From: Asticcacaulis sp. AND118
GTDB taxonomy: Bacteria; Pseudomonadota; Alphaproteobacteria; Caulobacterales; Caulobacteraceae
Direction: 5' to 3'
Assembly: GCF_020535245.1 (NCBI RefSeq)
Contig: NZ_CP084910.1
Coordinates: forward strand, 248,001-312,000
Length of the DNA stretch: 64,000 bases
The translations under genes and the position numbers were made by a program. How positions within the stretch are numbered: position 1 is the stretch's first letter; every line of letters starts with the position of its first letter. The notes beneath the pieces are model-generated. The model ran no database searches. It was not told where the DNA came from and saw nothing but the letters and a program-made list of their open reading frames with translations. Positions 11,653-20,584 of this stretch are shown piece by piece.

Positions 11653-11943
11653 TTACTCCACGCCTTCGACGACCACCATGTTGAACTCCGCCGCATTCAG
11701 GCGGTGTTCGCGGGCGGCCTGATATTCCGGCGAATTGTAATAGCCGAGCGCCGCTTCGTAGGACGGGAACTCAAGGATCACCACGCGCGGAAAGCCCTGA
11801 CCTTCCAGAACTTCCGAACGACCACCGCGCGCCAGCGGCGTCATGTTGAACATCTCGGCAGGCGCCTTGGTGCCCGCGCCGTATTTGGCGTAAGATTCCG
11901 GATCGCTGACCTTGGCTTGGGCGATGATGTAGGCTTTGGGCAT
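11653..11943 (-). CDS. DUF1330 domain protein
   Basis: A 96-residue dimeric alpha/beta-barrel (ferredoxin-like) protein starting MPKAYIIAQAKVSDPESY, with the family segments RGGRSEVLEGQ, RVVILEFPSYEAALGYYNS and NMVVVEGV. No enzyme activity is established for the family. GGAGG precedes the ATG at 11943. Single-gene unit, divergent from dapF. Confidence 0.85.
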   Translation of the reverse strand: MPKAYIIAQAKVSDPESYAKYGAGTKAPAEMFNMTPLARGGRSEVLEGQGFPRVVILEFPSYEAALGYYNSPEYQAAREHRLNAAEFNMVVVEGVE

Positions 11944-12040
11944 GGGGAGGTTCCTCCACTTTCGATTGGATGTGCCCCGGTTAGCAAGATTTTCCACAAA
12001 AGCCTACATTTTAACGGGCTTTGAGACTATATAGCCGGTC

Positions 12041-12883
12041 ATGGACCGCCCTTTTCTCAAGATGAACGGCCTCGGCAACGATTTCGTGGTCGTCGATGCC
12101 CGCCAGACGCCTTTCCAGCCCTCTGCCGATCAGGTGAAGGCGTGGGGTGATCGCGCGTCCGGCATCGGCTTCGATCAGCTTATCTCGATCGAGGCCTCGG
12201 CGTCGGGCGACGCCTTTATGCGCGTGTGGAATTCGGACGGGGGCACGGTGGAAACCTGCGGCAATGCGCTGCGCTGCGTGAGCTGGTATCTCGACCGCGA
12301 CACGCCCGGCGCGGAGCTAAGCATCGATACGCTGGGTGGGGCTACGACGGCCAAGGTGCTGGAGCGCGACGCGAAGACCGGTATGGCCAGCGTCGATATG
12401 GGGCCGCCGCGTCTCGACTGGACGCAGATTCCGCTGTCGGAAGAGATGAACACCGAACGGCTGGAGCTTCAGGTCGGACCGATCGATGCGCCGCTTTATC
12501 ACACGCCCTGCGCCGTCTCGATGGGCAATCCGCACGTGGTCTTTTTCGTCGATGACGTGATGAGCGTCGATGTCGAGCGCACGGGCAGCCTGATCGAAAA
12601 CCACCCGCTTTTCCCTGAAGGTGTGAACGTCGAATTCGCGCAGGTCATCGACCGCAACACCATCCGCATGCGGGTGTGGGAACGCGGCGCGGGCATCACA
12701 AAGGCCTGCGGCACCGGGGCCTGCGCCACGCTGGTCGCCTGTGCGCGGCGCGGTCTGACCGACCGCCACGCCAATGTCATTATGGACGGCGGCCCGCTGC
12801 ATATCCTGTGGCGGCAGTCGGATGACCACGTCATCATGACCGGCCCGGTCGAGGTCGAGTTTGAAGGTCAGCTTGATGGCTGA
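12041..12883 (+). CDS. dapF: Diaminopimelate epimerase
   Basis: A 280-residue enzyme converting LL- to meso-diaminopimelate for lysine and peptidoglycan. The two catalytic cysteines are present: Cys73 in TVETCGNALRC and Cys223 in TKACGTGACAT. The N-terminus LKMNGLGNDFVVVDAR is typical. Its stop codon overlaps the mtaB start (ATGGCTGA), so the two are probably coupled in translation. Confidence 0.96.
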   Translation: MDRPFLKMNGLGNDFVVVDARQTPFQPSADQVKAWGDRASGIGFDQLISIEASASGDAFMRVWNSDGGTVETCGNALRCVSWYLDRDTPGAELSIDTLGGATTAKVLERDAKTGMASVDMGPPRLDWTQIPLSEEMNTERLELQVGPIDAPLYHTPCAVSMGNPHVVFFVDDVMSVDVERTGSLIENHPLFPEGVNVEFAQVIDRNTIRMRVWERGAGITKACGTGACATLVACARRGLTDRHANVIMDGGPLHILWRQSDDHVIMTGPVEVEFEGQLDG

Positions 12884-14204
12884 CGGCACCACACACCTCC
12901 ACGAAGACGTACAGGAAGGTACTTTGGCTGAACCGCCCGTCACGCCGACTGGCGTGACGTCGGGCGTCGAGGTGGTGACCTTCGGTTGCCGCCTGAATTC
13001 TTACGAGTCCGAGCAGATCCGCAAGGTCGCCGCCGATGACGGGCTGGATGGGGCGATCATCTTCAACACCTGCGCCGTGACGGGCGAGGCCGTGCGTCAG
13101 GCGCGTCAGGCCATCCGCCGCGCGCGTAAGGAAAACCCGGCGGCGCGCCTGATCGTCACCGGCTGTGCGGCCCAAACCGATCCGGACACCTTCGCCAATA
13201 TGGGTGAGGTCGATTTCATTATCGGCAATGGCGACAAGGCCAAGGCCGGGGCCTATGCCCTGACGCCGGACACGGCGCGCATCGCCGTCAACGATATCTT
13301 TTCGGTGCGCGAAACCGCCGGTCACCTGATCGACGGGCTGAAGGACCGTGCGCGGGCCTATGTCGAGGTGCAGAACGGCTGCGATCACCGTTGCACCTTC
13401 TGCATCATCCCTTATGGCCGCGGCAATTCGCGTTCGGCCGCTGCGGGCGATGTGGTAGGCCAGATTTCGCGGCTGGTGGCCGAAGGTTATAACGAGGTGG
13501 TGCTGACCGGTGTGGACCTCACCTCTTGGGGCAACGACCTGCCGGGGACGCCGCAACTGGGTAATCTGGTCGGGCGCATCCTCAAGCACGTGCCGGATTT
13601 GAAACGCCTGCGCTTGTCTTCGATAGACGCGGCGGAAATAGACGACAGCCTGTTGCGTCTGTTTGCCGAAGAGGAGCGTCTGGCGCCCTATCTGCACCTC
13701 AGCCTGCAACACGGCGACGACCTGATCCTCAAGCGCATGAAGCGCCGCCATCTGCGCGCCGACGCTATCAAGCTGGTGCAGCAGGTGCGTGCCCTGCGTC
13801 CGGATGTGGCTTTTGGGGCCGACATGATCGCCGGCTTCCCGACCGAGACGGAAGAGCACTTCGCCAATTCAATGGCGCTGGTCGATGAATGCGATCTGGC
13901 CTTCCTGCACGTCTTCCCCTATAGCCCGCGCCCGCAGACCCCGGCGGCGAAGATTCCGCAACTGCCGCGCCCGCTGATCAAGGATCGTGCCGCCCGTCTG
14001 CGCGGCAAGGCGACCGAAGCCCTGACGCGGCATCTGGACCGCCAGGTCGGGCGTGAAGTGTCGGTGGTTGTCGAAAAGCCCGGCTTCGCTCGCGCGGCGG
14101 ACTTTACCGAAGTGCTGTTCGAAGGCGATGCGGCTATTGGGGGTATTGCCTCTTTGCGCATTACCGGCCATGACGGGAAAAGAGCGATTGCTGAAATTGC
14201 TTAG
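12876..14204 (+). CDS. mtaB: tRNA ct6A37/t6A37 methylthiotransferase MtaB
   Basis: A 442-residue radical-SAM enzyme adding a methylthio group to t6A37 of ANN-reading tRNAs. The N-terminal methylthiotransferase domain has FGCRLNSYESE, FNTCAVT and VTGCAAQ cysteines for an auxiliary cluster. The radical SAM motif is GCDHRCTFCIIPYGRGNSRS. The order matches MtaB better than MiaB or RimO. The ATG at 12876 has GAAGG upstream and overlaps the dapF stop by eight bases. A short TRAM-like tail ends the protein. Confidence 0.9.
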   Translation: MADGTTHLHEDVQEGTLAEPPVTPTGVTSGVEVVTFGCRLNSYESEQIRKVAADDGLDGAIIFNTCAVTGEAVRQARQAIRRARKENPAARLIVTGCAAQTDPDTFANMGEVDFIIGNGDKAKAGAYALTPDTARIAVNDIFSVRETAGHLIDGLKDRARAYVEVQNGCDHRCTFCIIPYGRGNSRSAAAGDVVGQISRLVAEGYNEVVLTGVDLTSWGNDLPGTPQLGNLVGRILKHVPDLKRLRLSSIDAAEIDDSLLRLFAEEERLAPYLHLSLQHGDDLILKRMKRRHLRADAIKLVQQVRALRPDVAFGADMIAGFPTETEEHFANSMALVDECDLAFLHVFPYSPRPQTPAAKIPQLPRPLIKDRAARLRGKATEALTRHLDRQVGREVSVVVEKPGFARAADFTEVLFEGDAAIGGIASLRITGHDGKRAIAEIA

Positions 14205-14313
14205 CGCCCCTTCTCCCCAGTGGGGAGAAGGTGGCCGACAGGCCGGATGAGGGGGCGATCCTCCGTAAGCGGCCCCCTCACCCCAACCCTCTCCCCGCGC
14301 GGGAGAGGGGGAG
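14205..14313. repeat. Dispersed intergenic repeat with hairpins before ftsY
   Basis: The whole mtaB-ftsY gap is a repeat: CCCCTTCTCCCCA / TGGGGAGAAGG (about 14206-14231), GAGGGGGC...GCCCCCTC, and CTCTCCC GCGC GGGAGAG. The last arm, GGGAGAGGGGGAG, ends a few bases before the ftsY start and can act as its ribosome binding site. Confidence 0.6.
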
Positions 14314-14319
14314 ACATGA

Positions 14320-15264
14320 ATGAGCGATACTAAAAAACCCGGCTGGTTTTCGCGCCTGACGCAGGGCCTGTCGAAAACCTCTCAGCAACTGACCGAGCAG
14401 GTGACGAGCGTTTTCGTCGCCAACAAGACGCTGGATGCCGCCGCGCTGGAAGCGCTGGAAGACATGCTGATCGAAAGCGATTTCGGTCCGCACATCGCTG
14501 CCTCCATCGCCGGAAAGATGGCCGAGAAGAAATTCGCCTCGACCGACGACCGCGCCGTCAAGGAAGCGCTGGCCGAGGCCATTGCCGACGAACTGAAGGG
14601 CCGCGAAGACACCTTCAATCCGCTGTCGGGCCCCAAGCCCTATATCGTGCTGTTCGTCGGCGTGAACGGGTCGGGCAAGACCACGACCCTGGGCAAGATC
14701 GCCGCCGACCTGACCTCCAAGGGCGCGAAGGTGCTGATCGTCGCCGGCGACACCTTCCGCGCCGCCGCGGTCGAGCAGCTCAAGGTGTGGGCCGAGCGCG
14801 CCAAGGCCGACTTCATGGGCCGTAAGACCGGCGCCGATGCGGCGGGTCTCGCCTACGACGCCACCCTGCGCGCTAAGGAAGAGGGCTATGACGTCGTGCT
14901 GATCGATACGGCGGGGCGTCTGCAGAACAAGCAGCAACTGATGGACGAACTGCTCAAGATCGTCCGCGTCATCAAGAAGGTCGATGCGGACGCGCCGCAC
15001 GAAACCCTGCTGGTGCTCGACGCCACGGTGGGCCGCAACGCCCTCAGTCAGGAACAGATTTTCGGCCGTCAGGCCTTTGTCTCCGGCCTCGTCATGACCA
15101 AGCTTGACGGTACGGCGCGCGGCGGCATTCTGGTGCCCATCGCCAAGGCCTCGGACGCGCCGATCAAGCTGATCGGTGTCGGCGAAGACATAGACGACCT
15201 GCAACCCTTCCGCGCCAATGCCTTCGCCCGCTCGATGGTCGGTCTGGAGCCTTTGGGAGACTAG
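14320..15264 (+). CDS. ftsY: Signal recognition particle receptor FtsY
   Basis: A 314-residue SRP GTPase that docks ribosome-SRP complexes at the membrane. It has the N domain (about 25-100) and the G domain with GVNGSGKTTTLGKIA (G1), DTFRAAAVEQL, DTAGRLQNKQQLMDEL (G3), TKLDGTARGG (G4) and GVGEDIDDLQPF. The long acidic A domain of E. coli FtsY is missing, as usual in alphaproteobacteria. The gap of one base to the next gene shows an operon. Confidence 0.97.
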   Translation: MSDTKKPGWFSRLTQGLSKTSQQLTEQVTSVFVANKTLDAAALEALEDMLIESDFGPHIAASIAGKMAEKKFASTDDRAVKEALAEAIADELKGREDTFNPLSGPKPYIVLFVGVNGSGKTTTLGKIAADLTSKGAKVLIVAGDTFRAAAVEQLKVWAERAKADFMGRKTGADAAGLAYDATLRAKEEGYDVVLIDTAGRLQNKQQLMDELLKIVRVIKKVDADAPHETLLVLDATVGRNALSQEQIFGRQAFVSGLVMTKLDGTARGGILVPIAKASDAPIKLIGVGEDIDDLQPFRANAFARSMVGLEPLGD

Positions 15265-15265
15265 T

Positions 15266-15949
15266 ATGAACGATCCGAAACCCAGGATAGAGATCACCGA
15301 GGCTCAGGAGCACGCCCTGCCCGAAGCCATCGTGCCCGAAGCGCCGGAACCGGCAGCGACCAATTGGGTCAAGGGGGCTATCGACTTCGGCCCGGTCGTA
15401 GGCTTCGGTCTGAGCTTCTTCCTGTTCCGTGCGCTGAAGGTCGGCGGCGCGGACGCCACCGCGCCGATGATCTGGGCGACCGGCGTGCTGATCGCCATTT
15501 CGGTTGTGGCCCTGATCGCCGCCTATATCATCGAAAAGCGCGTGGCGTGGATTCCGTTGGTGGCGACCCTGTTCGCCATTCCGATGGGCCTGATGACCAT
15601 CTTCTTCCACGACCCGGTCTTCATCAAGGTCAAGGTGACGGTCATCAACGTCCTGATCGGCGGTATTCTGGCGGTGGCGGCGCTGATGAAGAGGTACCCG
15701 CTGCGCAGCCTGATCGGCGAGACGCTGAAGCTGAAAGAGGGGGCGTGGCCGCAACTGACGTGGCTTTATGTCGGTTTCTATGCGGTGATGGCCGTGGCCA
15801 ATGAGATCGTCTGGCGCACCCAGTCGGACGATGTGTGGGTGACGTGGAAGATGGCCTCGCTGTTCGGCGGTCCCATCGTCTTCACCCTTATTCTGACGCC
15901 CTTCCTGATGAAGAACATCGTGTCGGACACGCAATCGTCCGCCTCCTGA
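15266..15949 (+). CDS. yciB: YciB/IspA-type septation membrane protein
   Basis: A 227-residue inner-membrane protein with about five or six transmembrane segments (VVGFGLSFFLFRALKV, GVLIAISVVALIAAYI, INVLIGGILAVAALM and two more). The C-terminal part (GAWPQLTWLYVGFYAVMAV, NEIVWRTQSDDVWVTWK) is the YciB/intracellular septation protein A signature. The 40-residue soluble N-terminus is longer than in E. coli. Starts one base after the ftsY stop, with GGGAG upstream. Confidence 0.88.
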   Translation: MNDPKPRIEITEAQEHALPEAIVPEAPEPAATNWVKGAIDFGPVVGFGLSFFLFRALKVGGADATAPMIWATGVLIAISVVALIAAYIIEKRVAWIPLVATLFAIPMGLMTIFFHDPVFIKVKVTVINVLIGGILAVAALMKRYPLRSLIGETLKLKEGAWPQLTWLYVGFYAVMAVANEIVWRTQSDDVWVTWKMASLFGGPIVFTLILTPFLMKNIVSDTQSSAS

Positions 15950-16036
15950 GCGCACTCCGTCAGTATGCGGATGGATTTGTCGTAATTTTGTAGTATAGTA
16001 GTGATTATATAGCGCCGTTCAGCATGGGGACGGCGC

Positions 16037-16636
16037 ATGAAGAAGCATAAGCGTAATCATTTCGAGGGTTCGGACTTGCTGGAAAATTCGCCGTCGCATC
16101 TTCTCCACCGCGTGCTGCAAATCGCGCTCGACATCTATACCGAAGAAACCGGCGACAGCGCCCTGACCCAGCGGCAATACGCCCTGCTGCTGGCCGCCGA
16201 TTCGACCGAAGGCCTGACCCAGACCGATCTGGTCAAGGCGACGGGCATCGACCGCTCGACCCTGGCTGACATGGTGGCGCGCCTGATCACCAAGGGGCTT
16301 CTGGAGCGCGAACGCTCGGCCACCGATGCGCGCGCCAATCTGGTCCGCCTGTCGGACGAAGGCCGTGCGGCGCTCAGCGAAATCCGCCCCAAGGTCGAGG
16401 CGGCCGACGAACGCATCCTGTCGCTGCTGTCGCCGCCCAAGCGCGATAGCTTTCTCAAGCTGCTGCGCCGTATCGCCGCCGTGCGTGAGGAAGACGCCGT
16501 CGATGCGCCCAAGGTGAAGGGCGAAAAGAAGGGCGACAAGAAGAAAAAGGGCAAAAAGGCCGGCAAAAAGCACAAGGAGCCGCTGCCTTTCCCCGCGCTC
16601 AACGAAGGCGTCACGCCTGAAAAGGAAGACGCATAA
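16037..16636 (+). CDS. MarR-family transcriptional regulator with Lys-rich tail
   Basis: A 199-residue protein. Residues about 20-155 form a MarR winged-helix domain (LTQRQYALLLAAD, LTQTDLVKATGIDRSTLADMV, LLERERSATDARANLVRLS). After that comes a very basic low-complexity tail (KGEKKGDKKKKGKKAGKKHK) not usual for MarR. The tail could add non-specific DNA or RNA binding. The AT-rich 90 bases upstream probably hold its promoter. No obvious target operon is adjacent. Confidence 0.85.
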   Translation: MKKHKRNHFEGSDLLENSPSHLLHRVLQIALDIYTEETGDSALTQRQYALLLAADSTEGLTQTDLVKATGIDRSTLADMVARLITKGLLERERSATDARANLVRLSDEGRAALSEIRPKVEAADERILSLLSPPKRDSFLKLLRRIAAVREEDAVDAPKVKGEKKGDKKKKGKKAGKKHKEPLPFPALNEGVTPEKEDA

Positions 16637-16653
16637 GCGTCGTCTGACCGCGC

Positions 16654-16944
16654 TTAAATCCGGATATTGAGCAGGCTGCCCGGTCGCAGCATACGCACGT
16701 CTTCGGGCTTGGCGCCCTGTGCGATGTCGGCGGCCTTGAAAGTGGCCGGGGTCACGCCGGCCGGCTTCGGCGCGGGCTGATCCACCGCTGCCGCCTGTCC
16801 GGTCGCCTGACGGAAAAACGCCTTTTGCGCCGACAGGGCGTCATTGAAGCGCGCGGCGGCATCAGGCGTCGTCTTCTGTGGCGAGGCCGAAGGCGCGGCG
16901 CGGCCCAGCAGCATCTGGGACAGGGAGGGCGGTATAGTGCTCAT
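16654..16944 (-). CDS. Small hypothetical protein
   Basis: A 96-residue protein starting MSTIPPSLSQMLLGRAAP. It is rich in Ala and Pro, with a helical middle (AARFNDALSAQKAFFRQATG) and a C-terminal DVRMLRPGSLLNIRI. The codon use has high GC at third positions on this strand, which favours a real gene. I do not recognise a family. No signal peptide. Confidence 0.55.
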   Translation of the reverse strand: MSTIPPSLSQMLLGRAAPSASPQKTTPDAAARFNDALSAQKAFFRQATGQAAAVDQPAPKPAGVTPATFKAADIAQGAKPEDVRMLRPGSLLNIRI

Positions 16945-16997
16945 ACCTGCTTTATGCGCTGATTCAGGTATTTAAATGGTTAACGCGCGTTAAGCGT

Positions 16998-17696
16998 TTA
17001 AACTTTCAGCTTGGGCCTCACGCGGCTTAAGCCGCCGTCCACACCGAGCACCTGCCCGGTGATCCAGTCGTTCTGCGGGTCCAGCAGAAACGCGATGGCG
17101 CGGGCGACGTCTTCCGGCTTACCCAGTCGCCCGAGGGCGTGCATGGACTCCGACACGCGGCGCCCGGCTTCCGAGCCGATCAGGCCCGCCGTCAAAGGGG
17201 TTTCGACAAGGCCGGGCGCTATAGCGTTCACCCTCAGGTTCTGACCGGCATAGGAGGCTGCGGCGGACCGGGTCAGGCCTATGACCCCCGCCTTGGCGGC
17301 GGCAATGGCTTCGTGATTGGCCAAGCCTTCGAGGGCGGCGGCCGACGATAGCAATACGAGGGAGCCGCCTTCCGTCAGATGTCGTGCGGCGGCGCGCACG
17401 GTGGCGAAAGCCGTGGTCAGGGACGCCGTGATGATGGCGTCGTACTGACTGCGGCTTGTCAGCGCCGCGGACTTCAGCAATAGCGAGCCGGCCAGATTGG
17501 CAACACCGTCGACCTTGCCGACTTGGGCGAACACGCTGTCGACCGCATCGAAATCCGATGCGTCGAGCACGTAATCCGGTGTTATAGACCGGTCATGTCT
17601 CGCCGTGGTGATGACTTCATGTCCGCTCTGTCGGAGGTGCTGAACAAGGCTGCGGCCAATCCCTGAACTCGCTGCAATAATGAGATAACGCGCCAT
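16998..17696 (-). CDS. SDR-family protein lacking the catalytic Tyr
   Basis: A 232-residue short-chain dehydrogenase fold. The Rossmann start is IIAASSGIGRSLVQHL, with Ala where the first glycine of GxxxGxG is usual. The Ser (VLLSSAAA) and the Lys (AIAAAKAGVIGLTRS) of the active site are present, but the Tyr of YxxxK reads Ile. The C-terminus (ITGQVLGVDGGLSRV) is normal. It lies 45 bases after phnE on the same strand, so it is probably the last gene of the phosphonate transporter operon. It may bind NAD(P) without the standard reaction. Confidence 0.8.
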   Translation of the reverse strand: MARYLIIAASSGIGRSLVQHLRQSGHEVITTARHDRSITPDYVLDASDFDAVDSVFAQVGKVDGVANLAGSLLLKSAALTSRSQYDAIITASLTTAFATVRAAARHLTEGGSLVLLSSAAALEGLANHEAIAAAKAGVIGLTRSAAASYAGQNLRVNAIAPGLVETPLTAGLIGSEAGRRVSESMHALGRLGKPEDVARAIAFLLDPQNDWITGQVLGVDGGLSRVRPKLKV

Positions 17697-17741
17697 ATCC
17701 GGGCTCCCGTCGAATGTATGTTCTACGACGGACGCGCGTTC

Positions 17742-18557
17742 TCAGACCAGTCGCTTGCGGATGGCTGAAGAGGTTATGTCGATGATAACCACGGCAATGA
17801 CAATGATGATGGCGATGGCCGAAACGCGGGCATAGTTGAAACTGTTGATATTGTCGAACAGCACCTGTCCGATGCCGCCTGCGCCGATCAGGCCGAGCAC
17901 CGTGGCCGAACGGGCACTCGATTCGAAGCGATAGAGGGCAAACGACGTCCACAACGGCCCGACCTGAGGGATGACGCCCCAGACGATTTCCTGCAGCCGT
18001 GTGCTCCCGGTGGCGCGCACCCCTTCGATGGGCGGCTGATCCACCGCCTCGACGGCTTCGGAAAACAGCTTGGCCAGCACGCCGGTATTGTGCAGCGCCA
18101 GCGCCAGCACCCCGGCCAGCGGTCCCGGTCCCACGGCCACCAGAAAGGCCGTGCCGATAACCAGCTCATTGACGGCGCGCAACGTGTCCATCAGCCGCCG
18201 CACGGGAAAGCTGATCCAGGCCGGGGCGATATTGGTGGCGCACAAAAGCGAGAAAGGGACGGCCAGCAGGATCGATAGCACCGTCCCCCAGATAGCCACC
18301 TGCACCGTCACCCACATTTCCCGGATGTAGTGAGTGACGGTCGCATGGTCGGAAAAATCCGGATGCAGATAGTCGCGCAGATAGGTGCTGGTATTGCTCC
18401 AGTTCTGCCCCAGCAGGGGCAGGTCGCCGATCTGCGCCCCCCTGAAACTGAGCGCCAGCAGCAGGCCGAACCCCAGCCACAAGGCCCAGGTCACCAGTTT
18501 TTCCCCCAGCGAGGCGCGCGGCGGCTCCAGTGCGTCGAGTTGTGCGGCTTCGGCCAT
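17742..18557 (-). CDS. phnE: Phosphonate-type ABC transporter permease
   Basis: A 271-residue inner-membrane permease. The first segment WALWLGFGLLLALSF is followed by about five more. The EAA loop (EAVEAVDQPPIEGVRATGST) that contacts the ATPase is clear, and the C-terminus (FRFESSARSATVLGLIGAGGIG-like, here RFESSARSATVLGLIG) is the PhnE signature. The ATG overlaps the phnD stop by one base (TAATG). Confidence 0.9.
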   Translation of the reverse strand: MAEAAQLDALEPPRASLGEKLVTWALWLGFGLLLALSFRGAQIGDLPLLGQNWSNTSTYLRDYLHPDFSDHATVTHYIREMWVTVQVAIWGTVLSILLAVPFSLLCATNIAPAWISFPVRRLMDTLRAVNELVIGTAFLVAVGPGPLAGVLALALHNTGVLAKLFSEAVEAVDQPPIEGVRATGSTRLQEIVWGVIPQVGPLWTSFALYRFESSARSATVLGLIGAGGIGQVLFDNINSFNYARVSAIAIIIVIAVVIIDITSSAIRKRLV

Positions 18558-19600
18558 TACGGCGCGTCAGGCAGTTTGTCGGGTAAGGCCTGCGGAGCGG
18601 CCTGACGCGCAGCGGCTTCCCTCGAAATCGCCTTCAGGTCGGCCTCGGCCTTTTTGACCGCTTCGGCGTCGCCGGCGTTCTGCGCCTGAATGAGCGCCTC
18701 GGCGGCTTCCATTTCGCGCACGGGCAGGAGGTGCGAATTGTCCGCAGGCTTGAACACGCCGAAGATCAGGTTGTTGAGAATCTTGAGCTGACGCTGGCCC
18801 TCGGCGTCCTTGCCCGTGCCGTAGGACAGGAAGAAGGAGCGAATTTTTTCCTTGGTCGCCGGGTCGAGGTCCTTACGGAAGATGATCGGATCTTCGGGCA
18901 GGGTCGGCGAGGTCCAGATGACCTTGATCTGCCTGATCTTGTCCGGCGATACCTGCGCCATGCGCTCCAGCGAGGCGTTATTGTTGGTGGCGGCGTCGAC
19001 CAGCCCGTTGGCCACGGCCTGGAAATTGGCCTCGTGGCTGCCCGAACGGACGCTCTTGAAGCACCTGGCCGGATCGACCTTGTGCGGCAGGAAGAAGTAG
19101 GTCATCGGCGCCAGCGTGCCGGAGGTCGATTTCACATCGCCTAGCCCGAAGGTGCGCTTGCCGTCGCATTTCAGCAGATCTTCGGCTGTCAGGGGCGAGT
19201 CGGCGCGGGCGATGATAACGCTCTGATAGCCGTCGACGCCCGACGGGTCGGACGAACGCGCGAACACCTCGCCATCGGCGCGGCGCACGGCTTCGAGGCC
19301 CGACGCATTGGAGAACCAGCCGACCTGCACCTGATTGAAGCGCATGGCCTCGATCAGCGCCGTATAGTTGGAGCCGAAAAAGGGCTTCACCTTAAGGCCC
19401 GTCTGCTTTTCCATATCGGCGAGGAACGGCCGCCACAACGGCTCCTGATTCTGGGCGTTTTCGGTCGACAGGATCGAGAAGGCGATCTCGGTGCGCGGGC
19501 CCTTGGTCTGATCGGCCTTGCCGCAACCCGACGTCAGGAAGGGCAGGGCGAGTGCAGACGCGGACAATCCTCTCAGCATATCCTTGCGTGACAGGGTCAT
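18557..19600 (-). CDS. phnD: Phosphonate-type ABC transporter substrate-binding protein
   Basis: A 347-residue PhnD/SsuA-type periplasmic binding protein. The N-terminus MTLSRKDMLRGLSASALAL is an export signal; LPFLTSGCGK may be a lipobox but is weak. Family parts are PFFGSNYTALIEAMRFNQVQ, VGWFSNASGLEAV and GSHEANFQAVANGLVDAATN. The start at 19600 has GGAGGG at the right distance and overlaps the phnC stop by four bases (ATGA). The true ligand (phosphonate, phosphite or phosphate ester) cannot be told from the sequence. Confidence 0.9.
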   Translation of the reverse strand: MTLSRKDMLRGLSASALALPFLTSGCGKADQTKGPRTEIAFSILSTENAQNQEPLWRPFLADMEKQTGLKVKPFFGSNYTALIEAMRFNQVQVGWFSNASGLEAVRRADGEVFARSSDPSGVDGYQSVIIARADSPLTAEDLLKCDGKRTFGLGDVKSTSGTLAPMTYFFLPHKVDPARCFKSVRSGSHEANFQAVANGLVDAATNNNASLERMAQVSPDKIRQIKVIWTSPTLPEDPIIFRKDLDPATKEKIRSFFLSYGTGKDAEGQRQLKILNNLIFGVFKPADNSHLLPVREMEAAEALIQAQNAGDAEAVKKAEADLKAISREAAARQAAPQALPDKLPDAP

Positions 19601-20412
19601 GACGGGTCCCTCCAATAGGCCTGCTCGATTTCAGGGCCGTAAATCTCGGTCAGGCGTTCCAGGCTCAGGCCGTCGGCGGGACCGTCATAGACGATCTTCC
19701 CGTCTTTCAGGGCCAGAATACGGTCGCAGTATTTCATAGCATAGTCGACCTGATGCAAGGTGACGATGACCCCGACGCCACGGTCTTCATTTACATGCAT
19801 CAGAAGCTCCATCACCTTGCGCGCCGTGACAGGGTCGAGCGAGGCGACGGGCTCGTCGGCGAGGATGAGGCGCGCGTCCTGCACGATGGCGCGCGCGATG
19901 GCCCCGCGCTGCTGCTGACCGCCGGAGAGGGTTTTGGCGCGCTGGGGGGCCTTGTCGGCAATGCCCACCGTATGGAGCGCCTGCATGACGCGCTGCTTTT
20001 CCTCGGGTGTCCACAGACCGAGCAGGCCGCGCAGGTGCGGAATGCGCCCCAGAAGCCCCAGCGCCGCATTGGTGAACAGACTCAAACGCCCGACCAGATT
20101 GAATTGCTGCGCCACCATGCCCAGATCGGCGCGCGCAGCGCGCACATCGGCACCGAGCTTGCCGTCGTTTTGTACGATGCGGCCCCGCACGGTAATGGGG
20201 CCGGAACCTTCGTCGCCGAGGATCAGGCCGGACAGGCTGCGCAGAAGCGTGGACTTGCCCGATCCCGAAGGACCGATGAGACCGATGCGTTCCGGACGGC
20301 TCATGGAAAACGAGACATCATCCAGCGCCTTGAAGCGACGTGCAGGCGCATCGCCTTGCGCTTTGAGCGCGAAGGTTCTCGACAGCGACTGGACTTCGAC
20401 AAGGCTCGGCAT
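19597..20412 (-). CDS. phnC: Phosphonate-type ABC transporter ATP-binding protein
   Basis: A 271-residue ABC ATPase. Walker A is IGPSGSGKSTLLRSLSGL, the Q-loop is GMVAQQFNLVGRLS, the signature is LSGGQQQRGAIARAIV and Walker B is LILADEPVASLDP. The order QQFNLVGRLSLFTNAALG matches PhnC. The ATG at 20412 (MPSLVEVQSLSRTF) gives the usual length; the longer frame to 20481 has no family match. First gene of phnC-phnD-phnE-SDR. No C-P lyase (phnG-M) genes are in the window. Confidence 0.9.
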   Translation of the reverse strand: MPSLVEVQSLSRTFALKAQGDAPARRFKALDDVSFSMSRPERIGLIGPSGSGKSTLLRSLSGLILGDEGSGPITVRGRIVQNDGKLGADVRAARADLGMVAQQFNLVGRLSLFTNAALGLLGRIPHLRGLLGLWTPEEKQRVMQALHTVGIADKAPQRAKTLSGGQQQRGAIARAIVQDARLILADEPVASLDPVTARKVMELLMHVNEDRGVGVIVTLHQVDYAMKYCDRILALKDGKIVYDGPADGLSLERLTEIYGPEIEQAYWRDPS

Positions 20413-20584
20413 TTCATGCTCACGGGGGCTGTCCCCGTCCCCCCTGCGCCGTCTGCCTGTCCGGGACAGCGGCGTTAACAAAGATGAACGGAGGAGTCTT
20501 GCCGAAGTTCGTGCGCTTTGGCAACCGCCTCCGTTACCGCTCAGTCGATTGGTCGCAAGGGTTTACAGAGGGTGTTGACCATAA

